The translations under genes were made by a program, and so were the position numbers. The notes beneath the pieces were generated by a model, which had not been told where the DNA came from, did no database searches, and saw nothing but the letters and a program-made list of their open reading frames with translations. Shown here one piece after another: positions 42,253 to 55,157 of a stretch of DNA of 64,000 bases (position 1 is the stretch's first letter; every line of letters starts with the position of its first letter). Source of the stretch: Ophiosphaerella korrae (taxonomy: Eukaryota; Ascomycota; Dothideomycetes; Pleosporales; Phaeosphaeriaceae); NCBI GenBank assembly GCA_028456385.1, contig JALNQF010000010.1, positions 372,001-436,000 of the forward strand. The letters are read 5' to 3'.

Positions 42253-42963
42253 TGTGTGTGCTGTGGGAGTGGAATGTGCAGAGGAAAGAGAATGGTGGGC
42301 AGAGGAAGTAAAATATTGTTCATGGGATGGCCATTTCTAGTTTTACTTCTTTTGAAAGATTGAATGCAAGGCGACATCATACCTCTTCGCCTGACCTTTT
42401 ACAGACTGAGGAGTTGAAGCCGTGCAAGCCAATCGAAGCACATTGCCCATCTTCGTCTGGGAAATACGAGGCTTATCCTAGTAATGCCTATGGAAATACG
42501 ATCACAGGTCGCCCGTTTTGCTCGTCTGACTCGCAGTGGTGTCTTACTTTAACCAATGGCGAACGATTGGTTAGACAATTCAAGGGATCGGAGTCCGGAG
42601 GATAGTGGTGGTGAGATTTAGGTTCGGTTGTCATTTTCCAGGGACTGGGAAGCGAGGCGAAACGGCCCGCATCGAATATGGGCTGGCTAGGTGTATGGGC
42701 TTCGCAAAAGTGCATGGGACTAAAACAGGTCAGAAAGAAAACCGAATACCATATCTAATCGTGGGTTGTGGCTAAATCATGTGGTTTATTTGAAACTTGT
42801 AGCAACGGAAAAATTCATCAATTCGACCCCATGAGCCATAATCCATGCACTTCCTGAACTGGTATGCAATCGTTACTAGCCATCAGCGTACAGCATAGTC
42901 TCGGGAGAAATCAAAAATCAAAAAGCCTCATACAACAAGAACGTAAAGTCTCATGGAACTCAA
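42253..42963. other. Intergenic, no supported gene
   Basis: Contains the upstream region of the SRPBCC gene and the 3' flank of the primase gene. Only short non-conserved frames (for example 42327-42605 plus). Confidence 0.5.
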
Positions 42964-44715
42964 CTACTCTTCCATCTTCTCCCCATCATTGACAATCCCC
43001 GCATTCCCCTCCTCAATATGTTTCAACAACCAACTCCTCTTGAAATACGTATTCGGATGTACGATGGTATCTAAATCAGTCGCACTCCAGCTCCCGTCAT
43101 CCTTAACCTTCTTAATCTCGCGCTTATGGCTCCATTCAAACACACGGTTACACGCAACATGGTACCGCTGCTTAACCACGTCTTCCTTGACCGTATTCAA
43201 CACATCGCGATCGTTCACACCGACGCGTTGGAGCAGCGGAATCAGGTTTTCGGGCTTGTATGTGCGGTAGGGGCAACCGTGAGACTGGCCGGGTCCCGGC
43301 GGTGGTTCGGTGAGAAGTTTTTGACACGAGTATGGTGTGTAGCCTCTGCCTCGGCGATTGGCGTCGCCGCCTACATCGCCGTATACGTGACGGATGTTGT
43401 ATCTGTATTCTTTTTGGAATTTGTCGTCGTCGATGAGCTTGAAGGAGCGGCGCCAGAAGATCAGACATTCGTCGAGGCTAAGGCCTATGCCTTTGAGGAA
43501 AAGCGTGTATTGTAGACGGCCAAAATGCTTTAGATGTGAATTTTCGCGGAGGGTCATGTGTAGGTTGCGCATGCAGAGGGGAAAGTTTTGTGAGAGGGTG
43601 TCGATGCTCGTTGCACGTATGGCGGAGAGTCCATCGATGTTGGCATCGGCGGATGTATATGCGGCGTCGGGAGTGGTAAACGACTGTGAAAGATGGGCAA
43701 GGATGGGAGCGAGACGGTCGTCCTCGTCTAGGCGAGGAAGCGCGCGAGCTGTCAACTACCAGTGTATCAGCCAGCTTGTCAATGTGAAGTATGCAAATTG
43801 GAATATACCTCAAGTGCCTCGTCGAGTTTCTTGGTGAACTCAGCAACCACTAAACTCATCTGCTCTCTCTGTGGAACGTAGGCCTTTCCTCTCTTCACTA
43901 GCACCTTCCTTTGATCAACAAGTTCAGGTACCTTCTCCCAGTCCACCTTGAACCACTCTTGCTCTTCGCCCCTCTTCTGTCCAATTGCCGCGAATAGTTC
44001 GTCTCGCAGTTCTCTCTTCTCGTCTTCCTTGACCTCGTCCCACTCTAGGTCGAGAGTGTGTACAAAGTTCTGTCGTTCTCTCGGATCATCATCTTTAAAC
44101 CTTAGCCTGAAAAGCATTGTTTCTAGTCGAGAAAACCGCCGTCGCAGGTCTTCTGTGGAAGCAAAGGCAAGGCGGAGAATGAAATGGGAGTAATGGTCCT
44201 TCCGCCGCTCTTCCTGCAGCTTCTGGCTTCTTGACGAGTTGGAATGCAGCGGCATATGCTTATCGAGTATACCCTTCATATATTCAGCTGTCTCCTCGGG
44301 TCCTTTATTGCGAAAACTGCATGATTCGAGCTCGGAGAGAACTGGTGGTCGGTGATTAGCTGTTGAGTTTACACCGCTATGAATTATATATGTCCTCACC
44401 TTTCAATCGACTGATAGCCCATGTCTCAAATTCCTCGAGTGTCACCTCTGTCGTTGGTGGGAGCACATAGAAGTTGAGCCGATCCTCGTAACTCTGCTGC
44501 TGAAATTCGGCATTCGCAAACTGCCTGCGCTTATGGTCGAGATTGGCGCGCCGCTTGGGATCAACTCGGGAGTAGTCGTGGCGGATCATTATTGCTGTGA
44601 GGGAAGCGTAGGATTGTACCGCGATTTGGACTCTCTGCTCTGGGACATGTTGCCCGTCTAAAGTGGCAGGCGCGTCGCGTGAAACGAAGCTAACCGTTTT
44701 AGGAGCACGCGACAT
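42964..44715 (-). CDS. pri2: DNA primase large subunit
   Basis: Three exons, complement(42964-43755, 43809-44341, 44400-44715), introns 53 and 58 nt, total 1,641 nt = 546 residues. The N-terminal domain (about 1-280) has the helical PriL fold: SFRNKGPEETAEYMKGIL, then the motif with LRLAFASTEDLRRRFSRLET. The C-terminal domain carries the 4Fe-4S site, with Cys in NFPLCMRNLH, YTPYSCQKLL, SHGCPYRTYKP and ACNRVFEW, the four conserved ligands. The subunit pairs with Pri1 and Pol alpha-B to start Okazaki fragments. Length is in the usual fungal range. Intact, and one of the clearest nuclear housekeeping anchors in the window. Confidence 0.93.
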
Positions 44716-45046
44716 GCGCGCATCACGCCTTGATGGTAGTCCATAAGTAGACTAGGCTAGTCAACTTTCACCATGAACGAAAGCCTGATCTTCGTTCGTG
44801 GTGGAAATGTGTTACAACATGTCTAATACTTGGGACAAAACTACCCGATATCGGTTCAGACTGATTGGATTGCGTGTCACCAGTGTTACGATTCTTGACA
44901 TGGCCTCAACAGGGCATATGGAGTTCGTGCGATACAGGAGTTATTGTATTCTTTTACCGCATCTACATGACTCTATCATTTCTATACTCGTCTAACCCAT
45001 CCCAATAGCTTCTATGTCCGCTCTACTCTAAACTTCTAGTCTATCT

Positions 45047-46200
45047 CTAGCCCAAAAGATCACCTAACCCATTCACGTATGCCGTAGGCACCGTCGTGGC
45101 GCCCTCCGCCAAAAAGTCCTCCTTCTTACTCACACCCGTCAAAACAGCCAACGTGCCTCCAAGCTTACCATCAATCCCAAACTGAATATCTGTATTCATA
45201 CGATCGCCAACCATGCAAGTCCTGCTACGATCAAACTTGAACTTGCCCTCGACAGCATCCATCATAGCCTGGCTGGGCTTGCCCAATGACAACGGCTCGC
45301 GTCCAATGGCTTTGGCGAGGCCGGCACCAGAAGACCCAGCGCCAGGGAAGAGGGTGTGGGACATGGGGAGACTGCTGTCGATGTTGGTTGCTAAGAACAC
45401 CGCGCCACGCTGCAGGTATTGAAATGCTATTGCAGTTTTGAGGTAGCTTGGGTGGAAGTCAAGGCCGGTAAGGACGATACCGACATCAGGGTCTAGAAGT
45501 GTGCCATTGGCAATGTTGTCGAAGTCCTCAGGTTGCTTGATGTCGCGGCGAAATTTGGGATCCGTGCCGCCAATGTATGGCACTCCTTCGGATTCAAGTT
45601 CTTGCTCAACGCCGGACTCTCCTAGCACAAACACTTTGTTTTTCGGCGCTGGGAGCTTGAGGATACGTGCAATGTAGACGGCGGCGCTGTAGGATGAACC
45701 GAAGACTTCTTCCTGGTGTCGTGTTAGTTGAGAGAGGTGCTGGATGTTTGAGAGTTATGTACCACTTCTGCAGGTATGCCGAGCTTGTCAAACTTCTTCT
45801 TGTAATCCGCTCTCGACTTGGTGCTGTTGTTGGTGACAAACACCAGTTGCTTGCCTTGAGTGAATCCAGTTAGTCTACAAATAGTTTTGGGCGATATATA
45901 TCCTACCTTTACTTCTTAGCATCTGTATTGTTTCGGGGACTTTATCGTAGAGATGATCGCCGGACCACAGGACGCCTATCCTTCTTCACAGTCAGTGAAC
46001 CATGGCATATAACGAGTATGATCGGAGAGATTTCCGAAAGTTGACTACAGGAATGGGCGCATACCATCGCAGTCAAATAGGAAGACCTTCAACAGCTTGT
46101 CAGTTAGATTATGGTGGGGCCGATTTGCAACACTCACATCGAATCTTGAGAGAAATTCGTCTATGGCAGCTTGGTCGCCGGAGAGGAATTTGGGCGCCAT
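45047..46200 (-). CDS. pho13: PHO13-like 4-nitrophenylphosphatase / phosphoglycolate-type phosphatase (HAD IIA)
   Basis: Five exons, complement(45047-45712, 45763-45854, 45907-45975, 46065-46086, 46138-46200), total 912 nt = 303 residues. Exon 2 is only 22 nt and carries most of motif I (VFLFDCDG), completed across the next splice by VLWSGDHLY. NNSTKSRADYKKKFDKLGIP is the motif II region, and GKPSQAMMD supplies the motif III Lys. MVGDRMNTDIQFG is motif IV, near the end. This is HAD subfamily IIA (cap C2B), like yeast Pho13 and mammalian PGP, which detoxify 2-phosphoglycolate and other metabolic by-products. The very small exon would be missed by simple ORF calls. The encoded protein looks intact. 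Confidence 0.92.
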
Positions 46201-46486
46201 TGTACTTGGTTTCAGCGCGGAATCAAGGGAAAAGGAAATCAAGAGATTTTGAACTGCACGAGGTAAAGTAAGATGTAGCTGAGCTGACACAGCTGACGCT
46301 TGAACGATGGCTTGGTGGGGTACTTGGCATGGACCCGGAATCCTCGGAATCAAAAAGAGAACATTCCAATATTTTGTGAGCTCATTAGAGCACATGACAA
46401 TTTCATTCAATCATTCATCCATGTTATCATCCATATTTCATCATCATCATACCTCATAATTTCGCATCACTCGTAACATCACCTAG

Positions 46487-48139
46487 TCAGTCAACAACAA
46501 TTTTCCCCTCCAACTCCTCGAAGTTCTCAAAGAAGCTTTCGAACAAGTTGATTGCATGTTCAACATCGTGGGCGCCTCCTGTCTCACGAATACTATGCAT
46601 GCTCAATTGCGGGTTGCCTAGATCAAGCGTGCGCGCACCCATTGCAGCGGAGAGCATAGGGCCAATGGTACTTCCGCACGATGAGTCGTTGCGAACAACG
46701 AAGAGTTGTAGTGGGACACCTTGCTTCGCTGATGATAGACTCGATGACGCTTTCTTGGCACGGCGCGCGGCTTCTTGAAGCAGAACGATGCCAGGAGTGT
46801 TTGTGGCATAACGCGCGTTAGCGTTGATTTTAATGACGGTGCCTTTGTTCATTTCGGGTCGGTGTTGAGATTCGTATTTTGTGGGGTAGTTGGGGTGCAC
46901 AGAGTGGGCCATGTCTGCTGAGATCAAGAAGGAGGTTGCCAGTGTTTGCTCGAAGGCAGTGGCGTTATCAGCATCAACGTTGTCGTACGATTTGTCTGAG
47001 TTGTTTTCGGAAGCTGGCAAGACAGAAAGACGACGAATAACAGCAGGTAGCAAATTGGAGTCAGCGCCCTGTGCTGTTTTTGAGCCGATTTCCTCATGGT
47101 CGAAGCAGGCAATCAAACGAATGGTGGAGTCATTATCCAACGCTGTGGAGGACGACAAGCTGTGAATTAAACCCTCCACGGTGCAGTAGGTCATCATCAG
47201 GTTGTCAAGACGAGGCGAAAAGATAAGCTCGTTGTTGAGACCGCCTATGACAGACTTTTGCGTGTCGTAGAGGACCATCTCAAAGTCTACGATGTCGCTC
47301 GGCTCAGCGCCTGCCTCCTCGGCGATAATGTCGATGATGTACGAGTGATGTCGCTGGGCCGGGGCTGCGAGAGGCTCAAAGGGTTTATTTTGTTTCTCTT
47401 CTTCTTTGGTCTCTTCGGTCTTGCCCTGTCTATTCAGTTCGGCGGCTACCATACCAGCAATGGGGAACAGCTGGGTCTCTTTGTTGAACTGAAAGTTCTC
47501 TTGACGATCGAGATGGATGGCCAGTGTTGGAATTCTCAGGATCGGGCGTTCCACCTTGACAAGCCGTTGTTCGATGTTTCCATTCTTTGCGCGCACCATA
47601 GCCCTTCCTGCGATACTCAAATCTCGATCGAACCAGGTATGCCATAGACCCCCACCATAAGTCTCACACGCCACTTGAATGAAGCCATCGCCTTGTCGCT
47701 TGGAGACGGGCTTGATGCGGAGGCAGGGCGAGTCGGTGTGTGCACCAATCATACCAATGGGGTTGCCAGCCTTCCATTTCTTGCCGATGGCGAATGCGAC
47801 GATGGACGAGCCATTACGGGTGAGGTAATACTTTCCACCGGGGTGAAGCGTGGGCGCCCAAGAATCTCTCTCCTACAAAAGGTGGTCAGCAATGCGGTTG
47901 ACGTCGTACAGCATTCGCGAAGAATTTATCCCTACCCCGCGAGGCTAAAGCACGAACCTTGATTTGGGTGAAGCCGGCCTTCTCTAGGCGGTCTTTGGCC
48001 GACTTGACAGCATGAAACGCTGGACAGATGAGTTCCCAAAGAAGAGTATATGCAGCATAGTGGGGAGCATACGGGTGGGTGAGGCGTTGACAAAGGACAG
48101 AAAGTCGGTGGCAGCAGCGAGGGAGGGCTGGGCAGACAT
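46487..48139 (-). CDS. Aspartyl aminopeptidase (peptidase family M18)
   Basis: Three exons, complement(46487-47872, 47958-48019, 48073-48139), 504 residues. Start MSAQPSLAAATDFLSFVNAS; the splice gives SPTPFHAVKSAKDRLEKAGF, a typical M18 opening. The binuclear zinc site is recognised from HTDSPCLRI (first His/Asp), then FDHEEIGS and SADMAHSVHPNYP. The C-terminal part includes GGAHDVEHAINLFESFFENF. M18 enzymes form dodecamers and remove N-terminal Asp or Glu, in the cytosol or vacuole; the yeast relative Ape4 is vacuole-targeted. The start lies about 0.9 kb from the divergent cdh1-like gene. No lesions seen. Confidence 0.93.
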
Positions 48140-49044
48140 GGTTCGAGCAAACGTAAGGGTGCGGGTTGCGGGTGAGTAAGCTGGGAAGTGTGATAGCCCT
48201 TGCAGTAGGGTGACAATGGGCATAGGATTGGACGGCGAGGAGACTATTGAGGGTAGCAGGTCGTGTGGGGTTCGCGGGTGGTGGGTGCAGGGTTGCTGGA
48301 CGGCGGCGGAGGCTAGGTGGCGAAGGTGATTGGCTGACGCGTCACATCCCGTGGGCGCTGGAACAGAGCAACAACAACAGCCCTGGCACCGGCCTGGGAC
48401 GTGACCAGACCAAGCCAAACTGGCCCGCGCCCACGGCCACACATCAACAACACCATCGCCAGGAACAGCCCGCAAGACACCAAGACGCTGCGGCGCCCCC
48501 CGTGCATTCGTTTCCGCCGTGCGCTCTGCCCGAGCACGCGCTGCCCGCTGTCTGGCTGTCGTTGCGCTCCTTGCCGCCTCCACCACCGCCGCCGCGCTGG
48601 TTGCTCCCCTGGTCTCTGCGGCTCATCCGCATTCGAGAGCTCCGACCTCACCAAAACACCCTCACCTCACCCCGCCATCGCACCCGCCCACACACGCCAC
48701 CCTCTTCACAATCCGACGATGCGCATCGCGGCGCATTGAATTCTTCGTTCCATATAGAATTACCTCGCCCAATCGCCGCCATTACCACGCAAGAGCTGGA
48801 CAAACAGCAAAGGGGCTCCCGCTGACGCTGCCTCTTCAATTCGCAGTCACCGCCGCTTCCACCTCGCCTGCCTTTGTACTTCACCTGCCACACCTTCACC
48901 TCACTTTCTGACTCCTGCTGCCTGTCCACCTATATATCAGCCAGCACCTATCCCTCGGAGCCTCTCACCATTGCCAACTGCCAACTGCCATTACACTTCA
49001 CCCAACCGCCACCCACAGCCGTGCAGCACAGCGCATCTACCAGC
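48140..49044. promoter_or_regulatory. Shared upstream region of aspartyl aminopeptidase and Cdh1 genes
   Basis: About 0.9 kb between divergent start codons. It is GC-rich with Pro/Ala/Arg-rich shadow frames on both strands (for example 48247-48825 plus) but no recognised product, so I treat these frames as non-coding. No named operator identified. Confidence 0.4.
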
Positions 49045-51015
49045 ATGGCGCGAGGCACGATAGGAGAAGGAGCCGGAGTGGCTGCGCGCATCGACGAGGG
49101 CATTGCGACGCCAACCCTGTTGTCACCGCCCGAGTCCAAGACCCCCCCAACCGCAAGCCACAAACGCAACCAAGCAGCTTTCGAGCCCAATGCGCACGAC
49201 CGGAACTCGGAGCCGGTGGATTCCACTACTCTGACAAGAGCACTAGAGCAGTTGGAAAGCGCCGGCCGAGTGAGGGAGCGAACGCCAACCGCCAGCCCCA
49301 GCCGCAAGCGCGCACGCATATACGGTGACAGGTCAGTTTACGACGTTGCGCCAATGTCACATGTCTTGCTCACATTCGTCCAGATTCATTCCAAATCGCT
49401 CGGGGCAAGATCTCCAAGCCAGCTACAACCTTCTTCACGATGACGCTTCACCAGCAACCCCGTCCAAGGCTAGGCGCACGCCTCATAATGAGCTGCACTT
49501 TCAGAAGAGTAAGCAGCCGCTATTTTTCGATTGAGAGCTTCATTAACATTTCCATAGCCGAAGAAGCAAACCGGACGTATTCAGCAGTGCTTCGCCAGGA
49601 GATGTTTGAAGGCTCTGTGCCTCAGGCATTTCCACAAAGCTTATCCCCAACCGACAGCGCCAACATGCGCAGGTCAGGGCGGTCACACACTCCTCCCACT
49701 AGGAGTTCAACATCATTACCGCCCCCTTCAGGCACCCCATCAACACCTCACAAAAACTTGTTCTCATATGTTGGTCAGCCAACACCATCTCGGACACCTA
49801 CCAGTCGACAAGGCGTTCTTAACCTCAACACGCGCTCCGATATCTACAGCCTATCGCCTATCAAATATAGCAGCCAGCGCATGCTCCTTAGTCCCCAGCG
49901 AGCCCCTCGAGCCGTGTCCAAGGTTCCCTACAAGGTCCTGGATGCTCCCGATCTCGCAGATGACTTCTACCTCAATCTTGTTGACTGGGGTAGTCAAAAT
50001 ACCCTCGGTGTCGGCTTGGGATCATGCGTCTACATGTGGAATTCAAGTAGCGGCCGCGTGACCAAGCTGTGTGAGTTGGCTGATGACGTTGTTACGAGCG
50101 TGAACTGGATACAACGAGTAAGAACCTCTAAACCATTCAAAACCCACTGCTAACGGAATAAAGGGATCACACATTGCTATCGGCACCAATCGAGGTCAAG
50201 TGCAGATCTGGGATGCTAATCTACAACGGCGCCTTCGTACCATGATGGGTCACACTGCCCGTGTCGGCGCCCTTGCATGGAATGACCATATCCTGACTTC
50301 AGGGTCCAGGGATCGCACAATCTACCATCGAGACGTCCGGCAGTCTGAACAATGGCTTCGCAAGCTTTCTGGCCACAAGCAAGAAATCTGTGGTTTAAAA
50401 TGGAATCACGAAGATCAACAACTTGCCTCCGGTGGCAACGACAACAAGCTCATGGTTTGGGAGAAGCTCAACGATGAGCCTACTTTCAAATTCAGCGAAC
50501 ACCAAGCGGCCGTGAAGGCCATTGCATGGAGTCCGCATCAGCGTGGTCTGCTCGCTAGTGGCGGTGGTACCGCTGATCGAACTATCAAGTTTTGGAACAC
50601 GTTGATCTCCTCAAATGGTCCCTCGGCTTCCTCCCTTGCTGCATCATCATCCGCAGCATCTGCTTCCGGTTCGGGCAATGTACCAATCCCTCCTACTGCG
50701 CCTGCGAATCTCATCAATAGCCTTGATACTGGCAGCCAAGTATGTAACCTTGCATGGTCAAAGAACAGTAACGAGATTGTCTCGACACACGGTTACAGCC
50801 AAAATCAGATCATCGTTTGGAAATACCCAAGCATGCAACAGGTCGTTTCCTTGACTGGGCACACTTACCGCGTACTCTATCTAGCGATGAGCCCGGATGG
50901 GCAGGTCATTGTGACTGGTGCTGGAGACGAGACGCTTCGCTTCTGGAATGCTTTCAAGAAGAAGGAGCGCACTGGCGGCCTGAGCATGATGGACAATTGG
51001 GGTGTCATTCGCTAG
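49045..51015 (+). CDS. cdh1: Fizzy-related / Cdh1-type APC/C activator (WD40)
   Basis: Four exons (49045-49331, 49384-49508, 49558-50117, 50164-51015), 607 residues. The first splice rebuilds DRFIPNR, the C-box that docks on the APC/C. The N-terminal half is otherwise disordered and Ser/Pro rich with likely CDK sites. From about residue 300 come seven WD40 blades: KVLDAPDLADDFYLNLVDWG, IAIGTNRGQVQIWD, then HDHILTSGSRDRTIYHRDVR-like blades and SHGYSQNQIIVWKYP. The protein ends IR, the C-terminal IR tail that binds the APC/C TPR subunits. The long Ser-rich insert before the later blades (SASSLAASSSAASASGSG) is probably a loop. Cdh1 keeps the APC/C active from late mitosis through G1 and drives destruction of cyclins. 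Full length and intact. Confidence 0.93.
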
Positions 51016-52108
51016 ACATGCCAACTTATGTCACTTTCAACTCATGCCACTGGTTCGGCGCGCACCACAGCAGCAAGTGACTTTGACAATCCTCGATCAC
51101 ATCTGGCAGCTCTGTTCAGCACCATTATACGACATCATTGGCCTAGCCACATTCAATAGGCTCATGCCAGCTCATTGTCACCCCCCCCAACACACACAAA
51201 CCAAAGCAAGTCTTCCAGAGACTACAAGCTTTCGACTAAAAGCATATCATCTGCATATATTAGCGTTTGCGGCGTATGGAGTGTATCAATAGCTGTTTAT
51301 ATATTCAGCTAGGTGTGTAAGACCCTCGCATTTTCAAGGCCAACGGCGCTTGGCGATTTTCATTTGATGTAGTGGAGAAGATCTAGGAGAAGATTTTTTG
51401 GACAGGCGCGCCTACAGAGCAATCGCTTCGACCGGCGTGCGTTTGGAGTTTCAAGGCATCTTACCAGGTATTTGAGCGGTAGGAAAACAGGCCGGCTTTT
51501 GGGACCTGCATGATTATGATTGTACTTTAATAGCCTAAGATACCAAGTGAATACTTCTGCATTTGAGTCTGTGCAGTCTACTCGTGTCGTGTTGCTGTGC
51601 ATTCGAGGTTAATACCGGAGCAGCAAACTACTTCCCACCAATAAAACACCTGCTGCCACCAAACCACCACGTCTGTCAGAACACAACATCTACCCCTCCG
51701 TCACTATTACGGCGCCGCCGAACACGATTTCAGAACAAAATTGTGGGGCCACTACGATCAATCAAACAGTTGATGCTTTAGACGACATGACTTACGGCGT
51801 AAAGGATAGCATATTAGCAGCTCAAGCGCAAGCGCAAGCTCCACGGGATATTAATATATGCAAAACACGCAGGCATTTACCAGTTCCGCACGCTCTCTAT
51901 TTTCGCGCCACTTGGGCATATTACAATGCATCCAGTACCGCCATGCACGGCACCAATCTAGGAACTCCAAATCTGCATATAAAGCGGCGGCCAAGACTCG
52001 ATTCCACGGCATCGAAATAGAAACGAGAAGAGGGGAAAAGAAAAAGAAAAAGAAAAAGAAAACAAACCCCCCTCCCCTCCACTTTCTCGGCCTTTTTTTT
52101 TTCTCGTC
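51016..52108. other. Intergenic; holds a short (A)nG microsatellite
   Basis: No supported gene; only short frames. Near 52036-52068 is a purine tract of AAAAAG units just before the GDSL gene start, which may be part of its promoter or 5' leader. Confidence 0.5.
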
Positions 52109-53508
52109 ATGGTGTACCTTGGTTCGATTGTCGCGTTCGCGGTTCTTGCGGTGTTGTCGTCGCCAGAGGTTGATGGGAGGGCTATTGTAGAGAGGAGACA
52201 GGATGCGTTCCACTGGGTCAACACATGGACGTCGATGCCACAGCTCGTCGAGCAAAACAACATGCCTCCATCGCCCTACGTGCGTTGGCCCCCCTTCTCT
52301 CCCCAATTCCGCATTTGCTAACAACCATGTTTTTTCTTTGCTTAGAACTCCGGCAACGCAGTCCTCAAAGGCGCAACGCTCCGGCAAACACTACACCTCT
52401 CCGTCGCAAGCCCCAAGCTCAAAGTCACCATTTCAAACACGTTTGGCGGGTCTGACCTCCCCATTTCCGCCGCCTCCATCGGCCTTCCAACCGGAAACGC
52501 CACGGGCACAAGTTCGATTCAAGCCTCGCCCATCCTGCCCATTACCGTGGGCGGAAAAGCAAGCTTTGTCGTGCCGCGCGGCCAAGTCGTGACCAGCGAC
52601 GAGATTGCGCTGAGTGTGGGTGCGCTGAGCACCGTGAGCGTGAGTTTGTATAGCGAGAAGGGGCAGAGTGGCGGGAGCATCACGGGGCACCCGGGGAGTC
52701 GGACGACGAGCTGGTTTGCGGCGGGGAACAAGGTGGATGAGGCGAAGATGGATGGCGCGACGGGCGTGCTGCATTGGTACTTTGTGTCGGGCGTGCAGGC
52801 GTATGTGCCCAGTGCGACGGGTGCGCTGGTGATCCTTGGCGACAGCATTACGGACGGGAGGGGCAGCGATAATGATAAGAATAATCGGTAAGTAAGTTGA
52901 ACTCGGCAAGTTGGAAGGGATTCGGGATTTTTGGCTCTAACGGTGGGAAATGTAGGTGGCCGGATCTGCTTTCCAGCCGCTTGCACGCTGCAAATCACAC
53001 ACTGGCTGTCAACAACCAGGCCGCAGGCGGAAATACCATTCTCTCGGGCGGCCTTGGCCCTCCTTTGCTCACGCGCTACAAGCGCGACGCAATCGAGCAG
53101 CCTGGTGTAAAGTATGTCATGATTTTTGAGGGCGTAAACGATATTGGTGGTGGCGCCAACAGTGCGGGAACTCAGACGTCCATTGGCGACAATTTGATCA
53201 AGGCGTATACGCAGATTGTGGCGGATGCGAAGAAAGCAGGATACTCGACGATTGGTGGCACCATTACGCCGTTCGCGGGTAATAGCTATGCGGGAACAGA
53301 GAGGGAAAAGACGAGGAAGAGGGTGAATAAATGGATCTTGGAGAGTAAGGTGTTCGATCATACTGTGGATATAGCAGGCATTCTGTCGAGCAAGAGTAAT
53401 CCGGAGCAACTAGATCCTAAGTATAATGGTGGCGATGGGTTACATCCTAATGTTGCTGGTTATCAGGCGGTTGCGGACGCATTTCCGATTGAAATTTTCC
53501 AAGCTTAG
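52109..53508 (+). CDS. Secreted SGNH/GDSL hydrolase (esterase)
   Basis: Three exons (52109-52279, 52346-52887, 52956-53508), 421 residues. The first exon gives a signal peptide (MVYLGSIVAFAVLAVLSS) then a propeptide-like stretch with a dibasic ERR. After an N-terminal beta-rich domain (about 60-200, GNAVLKGATLRQTLHLSV) the SGNH blocks appear. Block I is VILGDSITDG (Ser nucleophile). Blocks II and III are AAGGNTIL (Gly) and FEGVNDIG (Asn). Block V is GGDGLHPNVAGY (Asp and His). The architecture, with a beta domain ahead of the catalytic core, is that of fungal extracellular GDSL esterases including acetylxylan/rhamnogalacturonan-type acetyl esterases and related lipases. Substrate not determinable. 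Appears intact. Confidence 0.9.
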
Positions 53509-53857
53509 GGTATGCTAGTTGGGGTTCGAACAAGCATCTGTAGATATGGTGAAGACACTGAATTCAAGGTAACTATTAGCCTCAGAGATATGTGCTTTTT
53601 CTATCAACCGAAATAAGGGATACACTTCTGAGATGCCCGCATGTTACAACCACAAGGATTTACATTCCAACAAACAAACGCTAGCTAACTACACTCTTCG
53701 TAACACCATCTTCTCAACTAGGACAAAAGATGGCCCGAAGTATAAAGCCCGGAAGCCAGCAACAAGGCCAGTAACATACGCCATCTATACAGCCCGGTTC
53801 TATAGACGGCTTCTCATGTCAATCACTTGGGGTAGAATTTGAGCTTGACGAGCCCGA
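53509..53857. other. Intergenic (convergent 3' ends), nothing recognised
   Basis: Between the convergent GDSL and aquaporin genes; only short frames. Confidence 0.5.
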
Positions 53858-55157
53858 CTAAACGCTCGACATTCCAGACTCTGTGCTCGGGCCGCTACGA
53901 TAGCTGTTATCAGAACCTGAAGTATGAGTGTGATGTGCACGGGGACGGTCGTCGGGATGATTGATAGCACTGTCGGACCGATGATGGCCATCGCCGCCGT
54001 GTTGAAAGGCCGGAGTAGGTTGGGTTGGACTCCTTAGGATAATCGAGTCCAATGATGCGATTGGATGACTTTTCCTGGCCGGTTGGAAATAAGCGGCAAA
54101 ATCAACCTCGTCTGTACCATCGGTTCTACGGTGGGCTGCTCAAACATCAGTTTTGCTGCGTTTCTTAGAATTGCTAAAGTGCTTACATTGACTAGGACCT
54201 TCTTCAGAAGCCACTGTTGAGGCCCTAGTTTGATTCTGGCGTTGCTCCTGGCCATCACTATCGGCACCAGGATTGGCAGTCTCGTACTCGAGCGCCTTGA
54301 GCAGACGGTATAAAATCACGGCAAGGATTGCACCGAGAAGAGGGCCGATCCAGTAAATCCAATGATAACTATCAAATGTCCGCAGGACTACATCAGGCCC
54401 AAAGGAGCGAGCTGGGTTAAGAGAACCGCTAGTGAAAAAGACACCTGCCGGTATTAATATGTGAAACAAGGCCCTGCACTAATGGTGACTTACCAGCTAG
54501 CTCAGCAATGAAGAGAGACATGCCGATGCCGATAGGTGCTAGAAAAGTAGATTTATGCTTCTCCGCCGCGAGCATGAAGATGGTGAAGATGAGTTGAAAG
54601 GTTAGAAACATCTCGATGAACAAGCCCCGAATGACAGAAGTGTTCTTCTCCAAGGATGTGCGGACAGCGAGAGGGCCTGGAAACAGGCCATATACCACAC
54701 CAGCTGCGGCGATACCTGCGACAATCTGCGTGATGATAAGCACACTAGCTTTGAGCCAATTGATGGACCCGGCAAGCGCAAGGGCTACAGTTACCTAGGG
54801 TTGAAATATCAGTGGATTAGGTATTATTACTAAGTGAAAAGCACTTACTGCTGGGTTAAAGAGTCCTCCGCTGACCCGGAAGAAGGCCCAGACATTGGCT
54901 GCTAGGGAGACACCAAAAGCAAGCGCGATGTATGTTAGGGCCTGGAGGTCAAGAGGGTTTTTGCCGAGAAGGTTATTGGCGACTTGTGTGGCAGCAAAGG
55001 CGAAGAATAGGAAGAGAAAGGTGCCAACAAACTCGCCGATGGTGCTGATCAAGAGAAAGCGGAGTCTGTTGGGAAGCCACCCAAAGCCTTGAAGGCGCTT
55101 CTCGCCAGGGCGGTTGGGGTCTTCGGTGTATCTTGATTTCATGCCTGCCAGGACCAT
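53858..55157 (-). CDS. Aquaporin / MIP-family channel with a His-rich C-terminal tail
   Basis: Four exons, complement(53858-54135, 54187-54444, 54494-54794, 54849-55157), total 1,146 nt = 381 residues. Six membrane segments are seen. The first NPA box is created by splicing (GLFNPA then VTVALALAG) and the second is SGSLNPARSFGPD. The Arg after the second NPA is the usual selectivity-filter residue; the sequence around it (NPARSFGPD) is closer to water-selective aquaporins than to long glycerol facilitators. The C-terminal about 120 residues are hydrophilic and His/Ser/Asp rich (EYETANPGADSDGQEQ, then HGGDGHHRSDSAINHPDD). That part may control gating, trafficking or metal response (inference). 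The start at 55157 versus the ATG at 55142 is not settled. Confidence 0.85.

Noticed and set aside
48247..48825. 192-codon plus-strand frame in the divergent promoter
   Set aside because: Low-complexity Pro/Arg/His composition, both strands open, no domain, lies in the promoter region between two well supported genes.
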